Assembly (NCBI GenBank): GCA_910589415.1
Contig: OU342630.1
Span: forward strand, 90,826,186-90,890,185
Length of the DNA: 64,000 nucleotides
Direction: 5' to 3'
From: Malachius bipustulatus
Taxonomy: Eukaryota; Arthropoda; Insecta; Coleoptera; Melyridae
A model generated the notes under the pieces. That model was not told the origin of the DNA, ran no database searches, and saw only the letters and a program-made list of their open reading frames with translations. Below, piece after piece: positions 33,941 to 46,640 of the stretch. Position numbers and translations under genes: made by a program. Within the stretch, counting starts at the first letter, position 1. Each line of letters opens with the position of its first letter.

Positions 33941-36109
33941 CACAGTTAAATTGCAGCATTTAAATTGTAGCATAAGGAATGATTCGCCCTTAACATGCTA
34001 CATAATTTTTAACCCGTTGGTCGATTTAAGAAATTTTTGCTTTATTTTAGGACATTAATTCTAAAACTTTTATTTCTGGTATAATTATTGAAAAGCTTTT
34101 GTCGTTTTCAACAAAAATTCCAAATAGGTACTAAAAAAAAAATTATCTACGCGTCGAAAATTCAAATGTTGTTGTTTATTCATCAACTTTTCTTTCTTGT
34201 TATTTTTCGAATATCGTAGTCCTTTTCAACTTTCTTCCTGCTGATAGTCAACTTTGACCTTTAATTTAAAAACCTATTTTTGAATTTTTGTTGATTTTAA
34301 AGTAACAGAATTGAAATACTTTTTTTGGGTGTTTGATGAAAACGACGTTTTTTGAAAAATAATAAGAAAAAAGAAAGTTTTAGAAATACATTCCCAATGA
34401 AATCAAGTGTCAACTTTCTAAATCGGCAAGCAGTCTAAAGAATTATTATATTTAATTACTATTTAGTACCTAGTATTTTGATATAGGTACATTTCCCTTA
34501 TCAACAATTTAAAACTATGCTCTTGGTACACACACAATGTACCAAATTTAGTTTTTCTAAGTGCAAGTATGGTATAACTAGAATATTGATTTTTTTCGAA
34601 ATTTGAAACCCCTATTTCAAGGTCTATAACTTCTCAGAGGTGCAATTTAGTATGGAGATAAGTTGCGTTAAATCACCATATTTTCTGGTCCTACTCTATG
34701 TCGGTTCTTATGCGAATAACCCTATATACAAGGTCACATTGCCCTACTATTCAAATGTATTATGGGTTATACACGGTGTCCCATAAAAAAAAAAATAATC
34801 ACCGTCACGAAATTACTCAGTACCCATGGAACTTAGAGTAAATTCAAATGAATATATTATGTAACTATATTTGACATTTTGATTCAATTCAGACATACAA
34901 CATCTAATCAGGAGAAACAACTTAAGCTGTATGTAATGTTTGTATACAACATCATAGATGTAGGTGTTTGTATAGAAAAATACAAATGTGATATAGAATA
35001 CGAAACGTGATATACCAAACATTTCTACTCTTCAACTTAGCATTGTAACTAACAGCAAAGCAGCAGCACCCTATTTAGCTACAGAATCAATAGGTAATTA
35101 TTAGCTCCTGGTCCAGTTAACTAATTAGTCGAAAAAAGGGCAATTGGATTAATTAGAAGTTTAATAATTAATTTTAATGGTAGGTAAGGGGATTCTACTG
35201 GAACACTCCAGCCAGGTTTCTCTCATCCCCGTCGGATTTCGCCAGCGGTGGCCAGTACGAGTACCATCTTGAATTTAAGGGATGGAAATCATGTTCTCGG
35301 TGAATTCGCTTGTGTGTAAAAAATTGTCAAGAAGGAAGTATCCAACAACTTTTGCTTGGGGTTCCTTATTATACCTACTTTTCTTATTATTCAAATTGCA
35401 ATTTTTAGAAAAATATATTTTTGGCAGTGGAATAGTTTTTTTTATAACGAAACGGTCAATTGGGGGTGGAATTAGATTATGAAAAAAATTGTAGCCTTTG
35501 AGTTTTCCAAAAATGTCTTCTTTTCCATGCTGGGTACGAATACAGAGGTGGTCAAAAGCCGACTAGAGCCATAATTTTTAATGTTTTGAAATTTTTGCGG
35601 ATTAAAGTGGCGGATCTAATATAGTGGACGTCTTTCATTGAAATTTATAACATCGTAAAATTAGTATGTGAAAAATTAAACAGTGTCCAAAAATGTTGTG
35701 GCCGTTGGATTTTTGTCGCCCTCTGTATTTCTATCAAATATGTATTTTACGTATTTATCATTATTCATTACGTATATTTTCGTCCCCATTTGGCTGTTTT
35801 ATTGTAAAACAGAAAAACTGTTTCGACCCCTAAAACTTTTTCAATTTATAACTTCTGAACAATAAGAAATTTCAAAAAAATTCAAGCAAAATTTTTTTAA
35901 TACATCCTTCTTAACAATTTTTGTGATAATAATTTTTCACGAGCAAGCAATTTTTACCGAGATACATGATTTCATCCCTTAAAATCAAGATAACTTCAGG
36001 GAGGAAGTGTTCTGGTTGGTACCGCCTACCTAACATTAAAATTTCATCAAACTTCTAATTAACGCAATTTAAAAAAAACTTACAATAATCATTGAGCTAG
36101 AGATAATTT
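33941..36109. other. Ddr intron, nothing recognised
   Basis: A lone GTGTCCCATAAAAA end occurs near 34775 and a CCCTCTGTATTTC end near 35718. No gene or paired TIR was found. Confidence 0.35.
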
Positions 36110-36760
36110 AGACAAATTTTCATTAGCTTCGAAGAATTTGTTCATCATGCTTATTACCCGGATCCAATGATTTTATTACTCTTAAAATTCTGTGTGAACA
36201 TATTTCATCAATTCTTAATTCAGGCCATTTTCGTCTTAGAAAATCCATTTCAAACTAGTGAGTCTGCTAAATGAAGTTCCTGATGGAAATGTTTCTAATT
36301 CTACAATCACCCTCGGAGAGAATGAATCAGCAAAAACTCTAGGTAATGACTCAGTCAAGTAGATCTATTACCTTTTTCTATTTTTCCAATTTCAAGTATT
36401 TCTATTAGGTTCAAAGTTCAAAGTATTATCAATAAGAGGACCACTATTCCCCGATTTTAGCTTAATGCAGCTTTACTTGCTACTCAACTAGGTATATCAC
36501 ATCAAGTTAACAATAATTCTATTTCCATTACAGCACCAATTTTATACTGGAGTGATCCTCAATTTGTTCTAACTTGGTTAAAGTTGGTGCTCAACTACAA
36601 TTTGTGGCTGGTGACGTTACTAAGGTACAAGAACTTGCACTTATAGTAACATCGAAAATTGGAACTATGTTCCTAATGACCGTAATTCAGCAGATTCCTC
36701 TCCATTCAGCAACTCGAACAGTTATTTTGGAACAGATATTCCAAGAGTAATATAAACTGA
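36110..36760 (+). pseudogene. BEL/Pao LTR-retrotransposon pol fragment
   Basis: Short frame pieces match the connection between reverse transcriptase and RNase H in BEL/Pao elements. These are an FRLRK-type block, a TLGE/KTLG block near 36310-36345, and then an AALLATQLG...YWSDP...LTWLK block (RNase H region, with the WSD catalytic environment) at about 36465-36580. A VPND...NSAD block at about 36670-36700 closes the series. Frames differ between pieces and stops are common, so it is an old, dead fragment. No LTR, gag or integrase was seen beside it. Confidence 0.65.
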
Positions 36761-36769
36761 ATTGCATAA

Positions 36770-37967
36770 GGAGGACAACTGGAAAGCAGATCCTACGCCA
36801 ACAGAAGTGGGCAGTGTAGTTCTAATAATGAAATTGCATTCTTTCGCTGTAATCTTGGTCGGATCAGGAAACTTGTTCCTTGGAAGGATGCGCATCCAGA
36901 GTCGTAGAAATCAAGACTCGTCAAGGGTTAATAAAATAATCTGTTAGAGACCTGTGTTCACTGACACCTTCCTTATAACAATCCTTTAGCAGATAAATAA
37001 AAAAAATTGTCTAGTTAATGAACAAAAAAGGAAACATTTTTTTAAGTTCATGTGGGATATACAGGATGTCGGCGTTTTTGCAGCAGGACTTTTACAACTT
37101 GTAGTAAAAGCCATTGTTTAATATTTAGGCACAAATGCTTTTCCATTTTCCGATTGTTAAAATTTAAATTTAATTTGAATTTATTCGTAAACTGAACCGT
37201 TCTATTTCGTTTAAACTTGGCAACTTTATGTATCAATAATAAATAATACTCAATTTTTCAATAAGAAAAAAATAAAAAAAATGGCACGCCGCTGCTTTTT
37301 TATTAGTTCGAAAGTGTTCAAACTAAGTTTCGAAAAAATTTTTTTTCACTTTTTCTTATCTTACACAATGCTCACTAGATAATAACCTTTTTTGCACAAT
37401 AAATATGATGAATAGACTCTAAAAAGTAAGAACTGACAGCATAGACTTTTATTATGGTTAAAATTAATCTAATATTAATTTTGTAATGAAAGGAAAACTT
37501 CCAGATAACTTTCTTTTAGGTACTAGAAAAATATCCTCCATTTAACAACGTCTCCCTCTGAGAAGGCGCTGAAGGAAGACTTATCTCGGCGTGCTAAGGT
37601 GACATCTTCCTTGTCGGGTGAACGGCACCCTCGTTAATCTTACTAAACCGTGCATACTAGACTGTACCATGATATATCGGTATCGAAACTTGATAATACG
37701 CCCCGGGGATTGAACGGGATAGGGGTACACGACTTACAGCCACTTCGGCTACAGTGATCGATGTCGAGAAATGAAGATGAAAGTTCTGCGGAGGAAGCAT
37801 TGGTGTTAAATCGTGTAAGTTCTTTTGCTTGTAACATTCGGCTAATCAAAATACAGTGGCCAATAACACAGCCAGTATTGATCTTAACGTGAATAGTGTG
37901 AAAGGATTTTCTGAAAGGAGAGTTCGCCGTTTTGAATACAACCATGTAATGACCAATGATTCATATA
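36770..37967. other. Ddr intron, nothing recognised
   Basis: 37540-37800 is GC-richer and may be a retroposon 3' region. No motif could be assigned. Confidence 0.35.
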
Positions 37968-38811
37968 CAGTGTGTGTCACAGGCATGGTACACCCCCTTT
38001 TTTTATTTATTTTTGGAGATAATTTTTTGAAATTTGGTACGTCGCATATTCTCGATAGAGCGCACTTTTTAGCAGAAAATTGAATTTTTTCCCACATCCG
38101 GTTTTTCCGGAAATGTTACCAACTTTTTATTTTTAAATGGGACACCCTATATATTATTATATTTTTGGATTCTATACATTTTTACGAATCCAACAATACC
38201 ACATAAGTACCATTTCAAATGTCAAATTTGTTTTTATTTAATTTTTTATTTCTCAATTATAGTGTGCCATGACTATTTCGTTTTACTCCAATTGGATCAT
38301 CTAATGCTAGAAAAGTCGAATTTTTGTTCAAAGTACTAAATTAAGTGATTTATGGATAAACAATGCGCACCGGAATGATTTTTTGAGCTGAATTCATTTT
38401 GTTCAAATGGTACCATATTGGTACCGAGGTACCATCTGCTAGTACTTCCAATAAGGGACATTTTGGTGTAAACCATTTTGCATCTGTGACGAACATAACT
38501 GAAGTCATGGCACACTATAATTGAGAAATAAAAAATTAAATAAAAACAAATTTTGACATTTAAAATGGTACTTATGTGGTATTGTTGGATTTGTACAAAC
38601 GTATAGAATCCAAAAATGTAATAATATATAGGGTGTCCCATTTAAAAATAAAAAGGTGGTAACATTTCCGGAAAAACCGGATGTGGAAAAAAATTCAATT
38701 TTCTGCTAAAAAGTGCGCTCTATCGAGAATATGCGACGTACCAAATTTCAAAAAATTATCTCCAAAAATAAATAAAAAAAAGGGAGTGTACCATGCCTGT
38801 GACACACACTG
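37968..38811. mobile_element. Near-perfect palindromic element, family F (844 bp)
   Basis: The left end CAGTGTGTGTCACAGGCATG and its complement at the right are flanked by TA. The arms of about 300 bp (37968-38270 and 38508-38811) are nearly identical, including GAGATAATTTTTTGAAATTT, CTCGATAGAGCGCACTTT and CACATCCGGTTTTTCCGG. About 170 bp inside each arm lies a second end-like GGGACACCCTATA motif. The centre of about 235 bp is unique. Overlapping ORFs on both strands (37846-38097, 38681-38869) are translations of the arms, not genes. The low divergence points to recent activity or gene conversion between arms. Confidence 0.9.
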
Positions 38812-39541
38812 TATAAGTGTATTGTTATTAATTATTTTCTTATCTGGAAATAATTTTTTTTCTTATTAAAAATTATTTCCTGGATAGTTGTACTGACGTA
38901 TTTGCTTGTGAGTAACTTTCCCAAAATTTTTGATCTTGATAAAAATTCACTTTCGCCGAAACCGTCCCCTGAAATACCGCAACTATTATAGGTACTGTAT
39001 GCTAGAGGAAGCTTGTAGAAGGACCCTGTTTGTTACAAGGAACAGTTTTTTCATTATTTTACACCTTGAAGAACATGTGTGTGCTAAAAATCAGCTTTCT
39101 CTGTCAAGCCAGTGGGTCCCATGATAAGAGATTTTATGGGCATAAAGCAGGCCTGGACACCAAATGGTCAAATTTCAACTCGAAAATCGACCACTATATG
39201 TATAGGAGTCTAGACCTGCCTGATTAGATAATAAACGCTATCATATTTTTTTCATGCTTAATAAATCAAGCATGCAATGACAGGATCTTATTTTTTGCTT
39301 TCTGTGCAGGTAAAGTACCTCTTCTGACAAAATTTCGAAAAATATTATTGAAAAAAGTTGTTCAGAACTCAAAATTATGCATATGTGCCGATCTTTAAAA
39401 CCATTTTAGCCTTGGTACATTTATTTTTTATTTTTTATAATAACTGAGTCAATTTTTTCATCTTTGTTTTCTAAAGTATAAAAACACTTTAATTCGAGTA
39501 CTTTTGTATTCGATTTTTTTATTGGAAAGTGTTCAAAAGAC

Positions 39542-39790
39542 GTGGCCCGCTTGATCCCACCAAGATCAAGACCGGGCAGAAATACTCGCCGAGCCGCAGA
39601 CGCTCATCCGTATCAGGTTCAGCTCGTTACACCTCGTATCACCCTATTTCAGATTTCTTTTATGTATAGAACCGCATCACTTTGGAATAGCATTCCAAAG
39701 GGCGTGTTTCCCGAAGTATACAACCTACAGAGATTCAAGGCCAACGTGAATCGATATCTCCGCTCATGCACCGCTCCGAGAGCGTCATAG
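39542..39790 (+). pseudogene. LINE ORF2 C-terminal fragment
   Basis: An 82-codon open frame reads PPRSRPGRNTRRAA, YQVQLVTPRITLFQISFMYR, TASLWNSIPKGVFPEVYNLQ, RFKANVNRYL. The SF..RTASLWNSIP...F..VYNLQRFKANV pattern closes many CR1/jockey-like LINE ORF2 proteins. The frame ends at TAG 39788-39790, and an A-rich tail near 39830 may be the retroposon 3' end. There is no RT upstream, so it is a 5'-truncated copy. Confidence 0.7.
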
Positions 39791-40784
39791 GGATTTCCCT
39801 GCAGTGCATGTGCATTTTCAATTAAAAAAAACTTTAGTAATATTGGCTTTATCGTTTTCTACAATCAGTGTCCCAAACGTGTGTTAATTCAAAGACTAAA
39901 TAAAATTATATTATGTATTAGAATGCCTTGAACCAGAATATGGACCAGAACCAGCATTTGGCACACCACCGGATATTGCCAAAACAACAATATCAAACTG
40001 GGCTAAGAGGGAAGCCCTTCAGCACTAAAACTTACCAAGATTGAACCGTTTGTAGGTCTTTATACAGGGTACTTCGAAAAAAGGGACCAAAGAATTTTTG
40101 GTCCTTTTGGAGCTTAACAGCAACTTCACAGGAGAACTGAAAACCCTAATAGGCCTACACACTGTGGACAAGATAAGAATGAACAGATACGGATCTGGGC
40201 TCTTATTAAACTTCTCGGACTTGTGAATTACTCATCGCCATCACAATCCGACAGTGCCAAAAAGTTTAATAAGAGCACAGGTCCGTATTAAGGTGAAATT
40301 ACACCGATGATGTCAATAGTTTATAGCTTATAGTCCGAAACGCGTTTGAACCGTCTTGTTTGACATATAAATAAATTCAGCATTAGTTGTAGTGATTTTA
40401 GTTTTTACTAATTTCCAATAATAATTTCAATAAAATAAGAAAAAACTAAAATTGAAAATATTGTTTTTTTTTCAAATTATTTCGAAAATAAAAAATATGT
40501 AATTTTTGAAATATCTTTCTGCCATTGCATTGTCCTTCTGGTTGCCCACCTTTCTTTCCATCAACCGACCCTGTATCCCCCACGGTTTCCGAGATCCCCA
40601 TGCCAAATAATTTCTATTTTTTTTCAATAAAACTTTTCGATATTTCGTGCAGAAGAGCTACTTTACGTATTAACAGAAAAGAAGAATGCCCCTGTCAAGA
40701 CATGCTGGATTTATTACATGACAATATGGTAAAATTTATTATCTAATCAAGCAGGCCCGGACTCCAAATGGGCAAATTTTAACT

Positions 40785-41534
40785 CGAAACTTTTTTGTTT
40801 TGAGTCCATTTTAAGAAGAAAACTTCATAAGAACGTATGTCCTAAAAGTCTTAACTTTTAAGATACATGGTGGTAAAGTTTTATTAAAATAAATCATTTT
40901 TTCGTAATATCTGTAATACCGCTCTGGATATTTTTATGAAATTTCGTATACAGGTATTACGCATCAAGGTGCATTTTTTCATGTACCACGTTTCATTTTA
41001 TTTCCATTAGTGACGATGGTGCACGATCGTGCAGAATTTTACCGGCATATTTCAGCAGACATTGATGGTACGCCACTGATTTCTGTTCAAATAGAAATCA
41101 TTTTTGGAATCCACATTCATTTCCAAGCAAATTTGATCATCTATTTTTTTTTTCAGTCCGATGCACGGTTCCCGCCTTAAAAAATAAAATCTGTTTCTCT
41201 ACACGGTCAGAAGATTGTCGTTAAATGACAATAAAAAAATATAAAAATATGCATAGGTAAAATTCTGCAAGATATGTCACTAGTGGAGATAAAACGAAAT
41301 GTGGTACATGAAAAAATGCCTCTTGATGAGTAATACCTGTCTATTAAATTTCATTAAAATATCCAGAGCGGTATTACAGATATTATGAAAAAATTATTTA
41401 TTTTTAAAAACTATTACCACCCTGTATCTCAAAAGTTAAGACTTTTAGGACATACGTTCTTATAAAGTTTTCTTCTTAAAATGGACCCAAAAATCACCCC
41501 CTTAAATATTGACATTCAATTACAAAACACCCTG
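40785..41534. mobile_element. Long inverted-repeat element, family G
   Basis: The right end is AAAACACCCTG at 41534 followed by TA. GTCCATTTTAAGAAGAAAAC, GAACGTATGTCCTAAAAGTC, TAATACCGCTCTGGATATTT and TTTTTTCATGTACCACGTTT at 40795-41000 recur in complement at 41275-41485. The left terminus is replaced by sequence (CAGGCCCGGACTCCAAATGG) that also occurs near 39148, so a rearrangement removed it. An inner CACCCTGTATCTC lies about 120 bp from the right end. Confidence 0.7.
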
Positions 41535-43558
41535 TATACCTATAAATTTGCTTATCTTGGGACACACTGTAGACTGGAGCTTCATAGGTGAGTCATTTCC
41601 CTAACTAATTTACATCATAGAACCAATCTCAAATAAATTTTAGGATAAACCTGTCTTGCTCATTAATTAATTAATTAATTCATTCATTCATAGGTGTTGT
41701 CCTCTCTTAAGATACGTCCTCACTAAAGAAACATCGAGGAACTTTTTGTTGATGTTCCATGCTTCCAGGTAAAGTAAGGTATTAGTTGTTGGCCGCATTT
41801 TAACGAATGATTCTTCAAATTTTTGTTGCCAGTGACAAAAGTTGTCGCGAATTCCTTGTTTCCAGTTTTGTTGGTAAAGATCAAAAAGAAATAAGCAGCA
41901 TGCGGCATAACTTCGTGACAGGAACAAGATTTGATTCAATGTGAACGGTTTGTAGCTCAGTATATGGAACCATTCCAGAGTAGAAACATTTTATTATGAA
42001 TTTTTTTCTTTGCTGTTATTCACTGTCATCACAAACTCGAAAATGCTAGTATGGACCCCTTGTTACCAGAAATTATTATTGTTGTTTTGGAACAGAAACA
42101 AAATGTAGATGTTTTCTTTGATTTTATATAATTTCAGTGCGGACAGAATGTTTCTATGAGATACTTTTTGCTGGTCAGATCAGTTTGAAACTGCCGGAAA
42201 CAAAGAAAAACAAAAAGTTTATCGGTGTTGCTTCAATGTGGACGCAGTTTATATACGAACTCGCTATTTTTTTAAGCTTCATTTTTATTTTTCATCGTGT
42301 TTAACTGGAAATGAGTTCTGTAAAATAATTTCCCTCATTTTTTTGGAGAATACAAATTATTAATCGAGCATATCCAGCTAAGTAAAGCCTAGTGTAAATT
42401 AGATGACTTTTTTTAATTTAAAAACCGCTGATACGGATACGCAATACTAATGCTGAAAAGCACGACTGCGTACTTTTTGAAAACACGACCCTTGTAAGGA
42501 TTTACTCAACTAATTGTAAATAAAACTAGTATAATCCGTCACATAATGTAATTTTAATGTAAAATCGACAGTTAGTCGTTTCGGATAATTTATACTTTTA
42601 CCCAATCGATTTCGTTTCCAGTGGAGTTTTATGAGAAAGGGTAATCCATTGTCAAACGTAGGTTTTCCCCTTGCAGTTGACTGATCGTAAACGGAATGGA
42701 AGGTAAAATTAGAATTTCATTGCACGTATTCAAATCATAAAATGGAAGCAAGTCGTCGATATATTGCGGATACACATAATACCTGCCCCTCTCAGCTAGA
42801 CGGATCGTCCAAAGATATACCTACCTACATTGAAAATAAGCTTCAGCATTCCAGTTTAGATTCCAAGATACCAAGATATTTATTATTTTCTTTCCTATGT
42901 AACCGAAAATATTCACAGAAATATACAACAACAACTCAGCCTTTAGTATTTTCATTTTAAAACCCTTGAAAAAAAAACTTACATATATTTTGAAGTAAAG
43001 ATAAAATTATAAAATTATCTACCCATTTATTAGGCTTATCGAAGCATAACATGAAATTTTAAATCGTAGCATTAATTTTTTTAAATAAATTTTGTATTGC
43101 TGTAGGTGTTTGTTTTTGTTCTTTATTGCCTTCGTTTCAATATTCGCAACAATACTCGAATTAGATCCGATATACTCGATGAAAACTTTACATCTAACTA
43201 GCGTATTTAACCGATTAACCCTAATATTAAGAGCCGGATGATGATCATCCTCTCACAGAGACGAATCATCACGGCTCACTTGACATGGGACTGATGTTAT
43301 AATCAAATCCAGGATAAGACCTAAATCATTTGTCATGCTATATTCCATCGAACTAGCTGTGTAGGTATACAATCATGTAGATTCATAAGGCTTCTCTACG
43401 TGGTCTATTCAAAACTACAAATTAAGGTATATTTACCTATATCGCAAAAAATCATTCAGTTTTTGGGTGAACAAGTTCATATTCTCTGAAATTCAAAAAA
43501 AAATAATAAAAGTAATCAATAGCTACTCAACTTTGTAACAGTTTTTTTTTCACTTATG
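41535..43558. other. Ddr intron, nothing recognised
   Basis: A short TTAATTAATTAATTCATTCATTCA microsatellite lies near 41664. No gene or paired repeat was recognised. Confidence 0.4.
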
Positions 43559-43702
43559 CCCGTATTCACAAACGATAATTACCAAATAATTACGTAATCA
43601 GTTATCTCCATTTCATTCTAATGCCAATAAACTGCATATCTCCATCTCACTCATTTAAATAATTACGTAATTATTTAGGAAATTATCGTTTGTGAATACG
43701 GG
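43559..43702. mobile_element. Palindromic MITE (144 bp)
   Basis: CCCGTATTCACAAACGATAA at the left and the exact complement at the right. The inverted match continues through AATAATTACGTAAT. The unique centre is about 60 bp. No certain target duplication is visible. It is unrelated to the CAGGG family. Confidence 0.85.
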
Positions 43703-45770
43703 AATTAGCCTAGTAAACTATTCCAGTGTAATTTATTTCCCTTTAACCATTTTTTCTGGTAGTAATTTCCAATACATTTCTCCGAAATAGCAGTCATTAT
43801 AAGCAAAATTGTATTACACGCAGGTATAGTTAGTGTAAATTTTCCCTAATTCGGTTCAGCATCCTTAATATCGACGACCTTCGACCGTCTATAGTCCGAT
43901 CACCGAGCTTCGATCTAATGATCGAATAATCTCAACTTCTTTTTGTCAACCAACATTCTTTTCCTTCTCGAAAGTTGGAAATAAGCGAACGTCAACTACT
44001 GCCTGGCTTTCGAGTGTCGGAACTAAATTTTGATACCTCGAATATACAAAATGTTGGAGTATTCGACTTTCTTGAATACTGATACATACGTAGAACGGTT
44101 ACTAACTGTGACTGTTATTCGTTTATCGGTTATTTCAAAGAAACTGTAATTTTACTGCCAGTTGTTAGACTCAAATCATCGGTTTTTCATCCATAACTCA
44201 AAATCCTTCAGTAGGTATGCAACAAACAGGCGGAAACAATGTTTCTCGCGCACGGGTATCTTGAGTAACGACTACCTAGATGGGTATCCAGATCTGTCGC
44301 TGGTCCATAACTTGGTTCCCCCATGTCTAGTCCCAGCTCAATGAAATTCCCCAGACCGACAAGTGTGCTCGTTACACACATCAGCACATAAGCGTAAGGC
44401 TACTGATATCCTAAAAGGTTAATCGGTCAACATCTCATCCAGTGAAAGGACCTGCAATGAGTGAAACCAATCGCCAGATTCGCGAACTGTTGTTGCCAAC
44501 ACATTTGGACAATACTTTAATTTCATGTTACCTTATTCTGGATGTACAATAAAATGGAAAGGAGCCATCCCTGAAGAAGCTGTCAAAACTTATTTTTTGT
44601 AGCTCCAGAACTCAAGCTTGGTACTACGCAAGAGCCGCTGTCAATCTGAACGTCAAGTCACAATCTCCATCATTCAATTTTTCAATTAAATCGTTCTAAC
44701 TTTGCTCATTTTTAATTTTAACCTTTTTATTGTAACTCTACCTGCCAGATACATTTTGCTTTAATGTTTACTTTATAATTAAATAAAGTTTTTTTTTATA
44801 TCCTGCTTCATTTTGTCACTGTTCAATAATTATTGTAACTGATACCACGATCCCCGAGTTAAGGTTTTTGGGCTCTATACTTTTGTCCAGCCAGAGCTAC
44901 AAGTTTAAGTTTTTTTTTAGAAATAAAAATGAAAATCAAGTAGAGCTAAGTACGGTTTAAACTTACCTAGCAAAAAAAAAATTAATAACCATTATTAAAA
45001 ACCAATTAAGGGACAATGCAAATAAATTCCTCTTGGAACGGCTCGGAAAAAGAGAGTATAAATTATATTTACGTATTTCATGTTTTAAGTAACGATTTTA
45101 TGGAGTTTGTGGTCCTTTTTCTATGTTTCCCTTTTTCCAGTACAATATTGTCGAGCTCGTTAAGCTTGGCAACTTGAACAAATCAATACTGCAATTTAAC
45201 TGAAAGATTGCTGGGAACGCTGACAAATAACCTTTTTTTTTTTATTACAGAGCAGGTTGTTGACCGAATGATGTTTTGATTACATATGTGATCATTCCTA
45301 TAACGCTCGCTTACAGCTACTAAATTCAGTGTCCGGCAAAAAGTTTGTACTATATGGGATTTTTTGTGTTTCCATCTTTTTCGAGGATAATTTTTGTCAT
45401 AAGTTAGTGATTTTTAAAAGATTTAATTTGAGCACACTGCTAGATCCATGATGGAAGTTTTAGTTCCTTCTTCAAACTGTAAACTCTAAACTTCAAACTT
45501 CAAAATTACAAAAAAATAACATGGTATTTCGAAAACTAAACATGTTTTGAAAGAAACTTGCACAACATTCGTCAGATGTTGTGCATACCCAGTGTAATGA
45601 TGGATGAAAAAAATGTTATTGTTAAATTGTTAATTTCTTATTAAATAGAAAACAAACTTGAACTTTATTTTTTTTTTAAAGGGAGCCTTTTTCTTAACTG
45701 TGTAGGTAAGACATGGTGTTATTGTTTGTTGCTAGATACGGAAATTGATTTTCAAGTCCCTGATGCTGCC
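43703..45770. other. Ddr intron, mostly unassigned
   Basis: 44440-44795 ends with AATTAAATAAAGTTTTTTTTT, which resembles a polyadenylated retroposon 3' end. No coding part was recognised upstream. Confidence 0.35.
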
Positions 45771-45779
45771 GCCATTTAG

Positions 45780-46470
45780 GCTTATTGTATCTTTCCGTAG
45801 CTATTGGTTCTTGGCTATTCAAATAACTATGTACCCTTCACAAGGTTCAGAAGTTTGCTTTCCAAGGCTTTCCCCGACATCATGTCATTGGTATTGTATC
45901 CCATGATTGAGTGTCGGGTTCGATTGAGTGCTGGGCACTCAAAAAAGATTACTCAAGAATACTCAAAGATTGGAAAGCTGTTTCGTCTTCCTCATTGCAT
46001 AGTCTGCATGTTGGTTCTCCATTGAAGATACTCAGCTTCTTCAGGTGTTGTCTCAGGTGGCAGTGTCCTGTAAGAAGTCCCGCACCACTGTTTTAACTTG
46101 CATTCTGTTTAAATGCCCTTTTTTTAAATAACTTGTTCATTGGCAAGTTTTGGAGATGGTTCTTTTACCATTAACTTGCTATGTTACCAGCTACTCCTCG
46201 GTAACCTGGTACCCAAACAAGTGTTACCTTGTTTTGTTGACCTTGATCGTTGATGCATTCCCATACCAGTTTTGATTTGGTTTTGTAGCATGCAAGAGCT
46301 TTCAGGCTGGCCTGGCTGTCGGAGAGTATGTAAATTTATTTATTCTTATAGTTCCTTATCATACATTCTCCGACACATTGCTGTATTGTATGTATTTCGG
46401 CTTGCATGATTGTGGTATGTTTCCCTAATGATTTAGGTAGGTAAGACATAGTCGCTTAACTCTGGTAATT
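45780..46470 (-). pseudogene. LINE RNase H and C-terminal region (I/R1-like)
   Basis: From high to low coordinates the minus strand reads QAEIHTIQQC, ILSDSQASLKALACYKTKSK and VTLVWVPGYRGVAGN (RNase H core, with the catalytic-type SDSQA and the VPGYRGVAGN block). It then reads SGAGLLTGHCHLRQHLKKLS and PTCRLCNEEDETAFQ, the C-terminal zinc-finger-like part. An RNase H domain followed by a CxxCNEEEET block is characteristic of I-group and related LINEs. Stops interrupt all blocks. The RT domain is absent. Confidence 0.75.
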
Positions 46471-46546
46471 TGGCTTCGAGAACGATCTCATACAACTACA
46501 AACACATTTTTAGAGAAATAAGTAGTTTTATAAACGAATACAAACA

Positions 46547-46640
46547 ACCAAGCCGAACTGGGATTTGAACGACAAACGGTGGCAGCGTCAACGGTTTCAG
46601 TCAGCGACCAAAACCATCGCGCTACCGCTGGCGCTACACA
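46547..46640 (-). repeat. tRNA-derived SINE head (or tRNA pseudogene)
   Basis: The minus strand holds an A-box-like TAGCGCCAGCGG (46625-46636) and a B-box-like CGTTCAAATCCC (46560-46571), the RNA polymerase III promoter elements of tRNA genes. They are about 65 bp apart, longer than in most tRNAs, and a clean acceptor stem is not formed. A SINE head is therefore more likely than a working tRNA. It directly abuts LINE sequence on its 3' side. Confidence 0.5.

Noticed and set aside
37846..38869. Overlapping ORFs of 75-101 codons
   Set aside because: The same peptide (for example FSAKKCALSRICDVPNFKK) appears from both arms of the inverted repeat, so it is a shadow of the palindrome.
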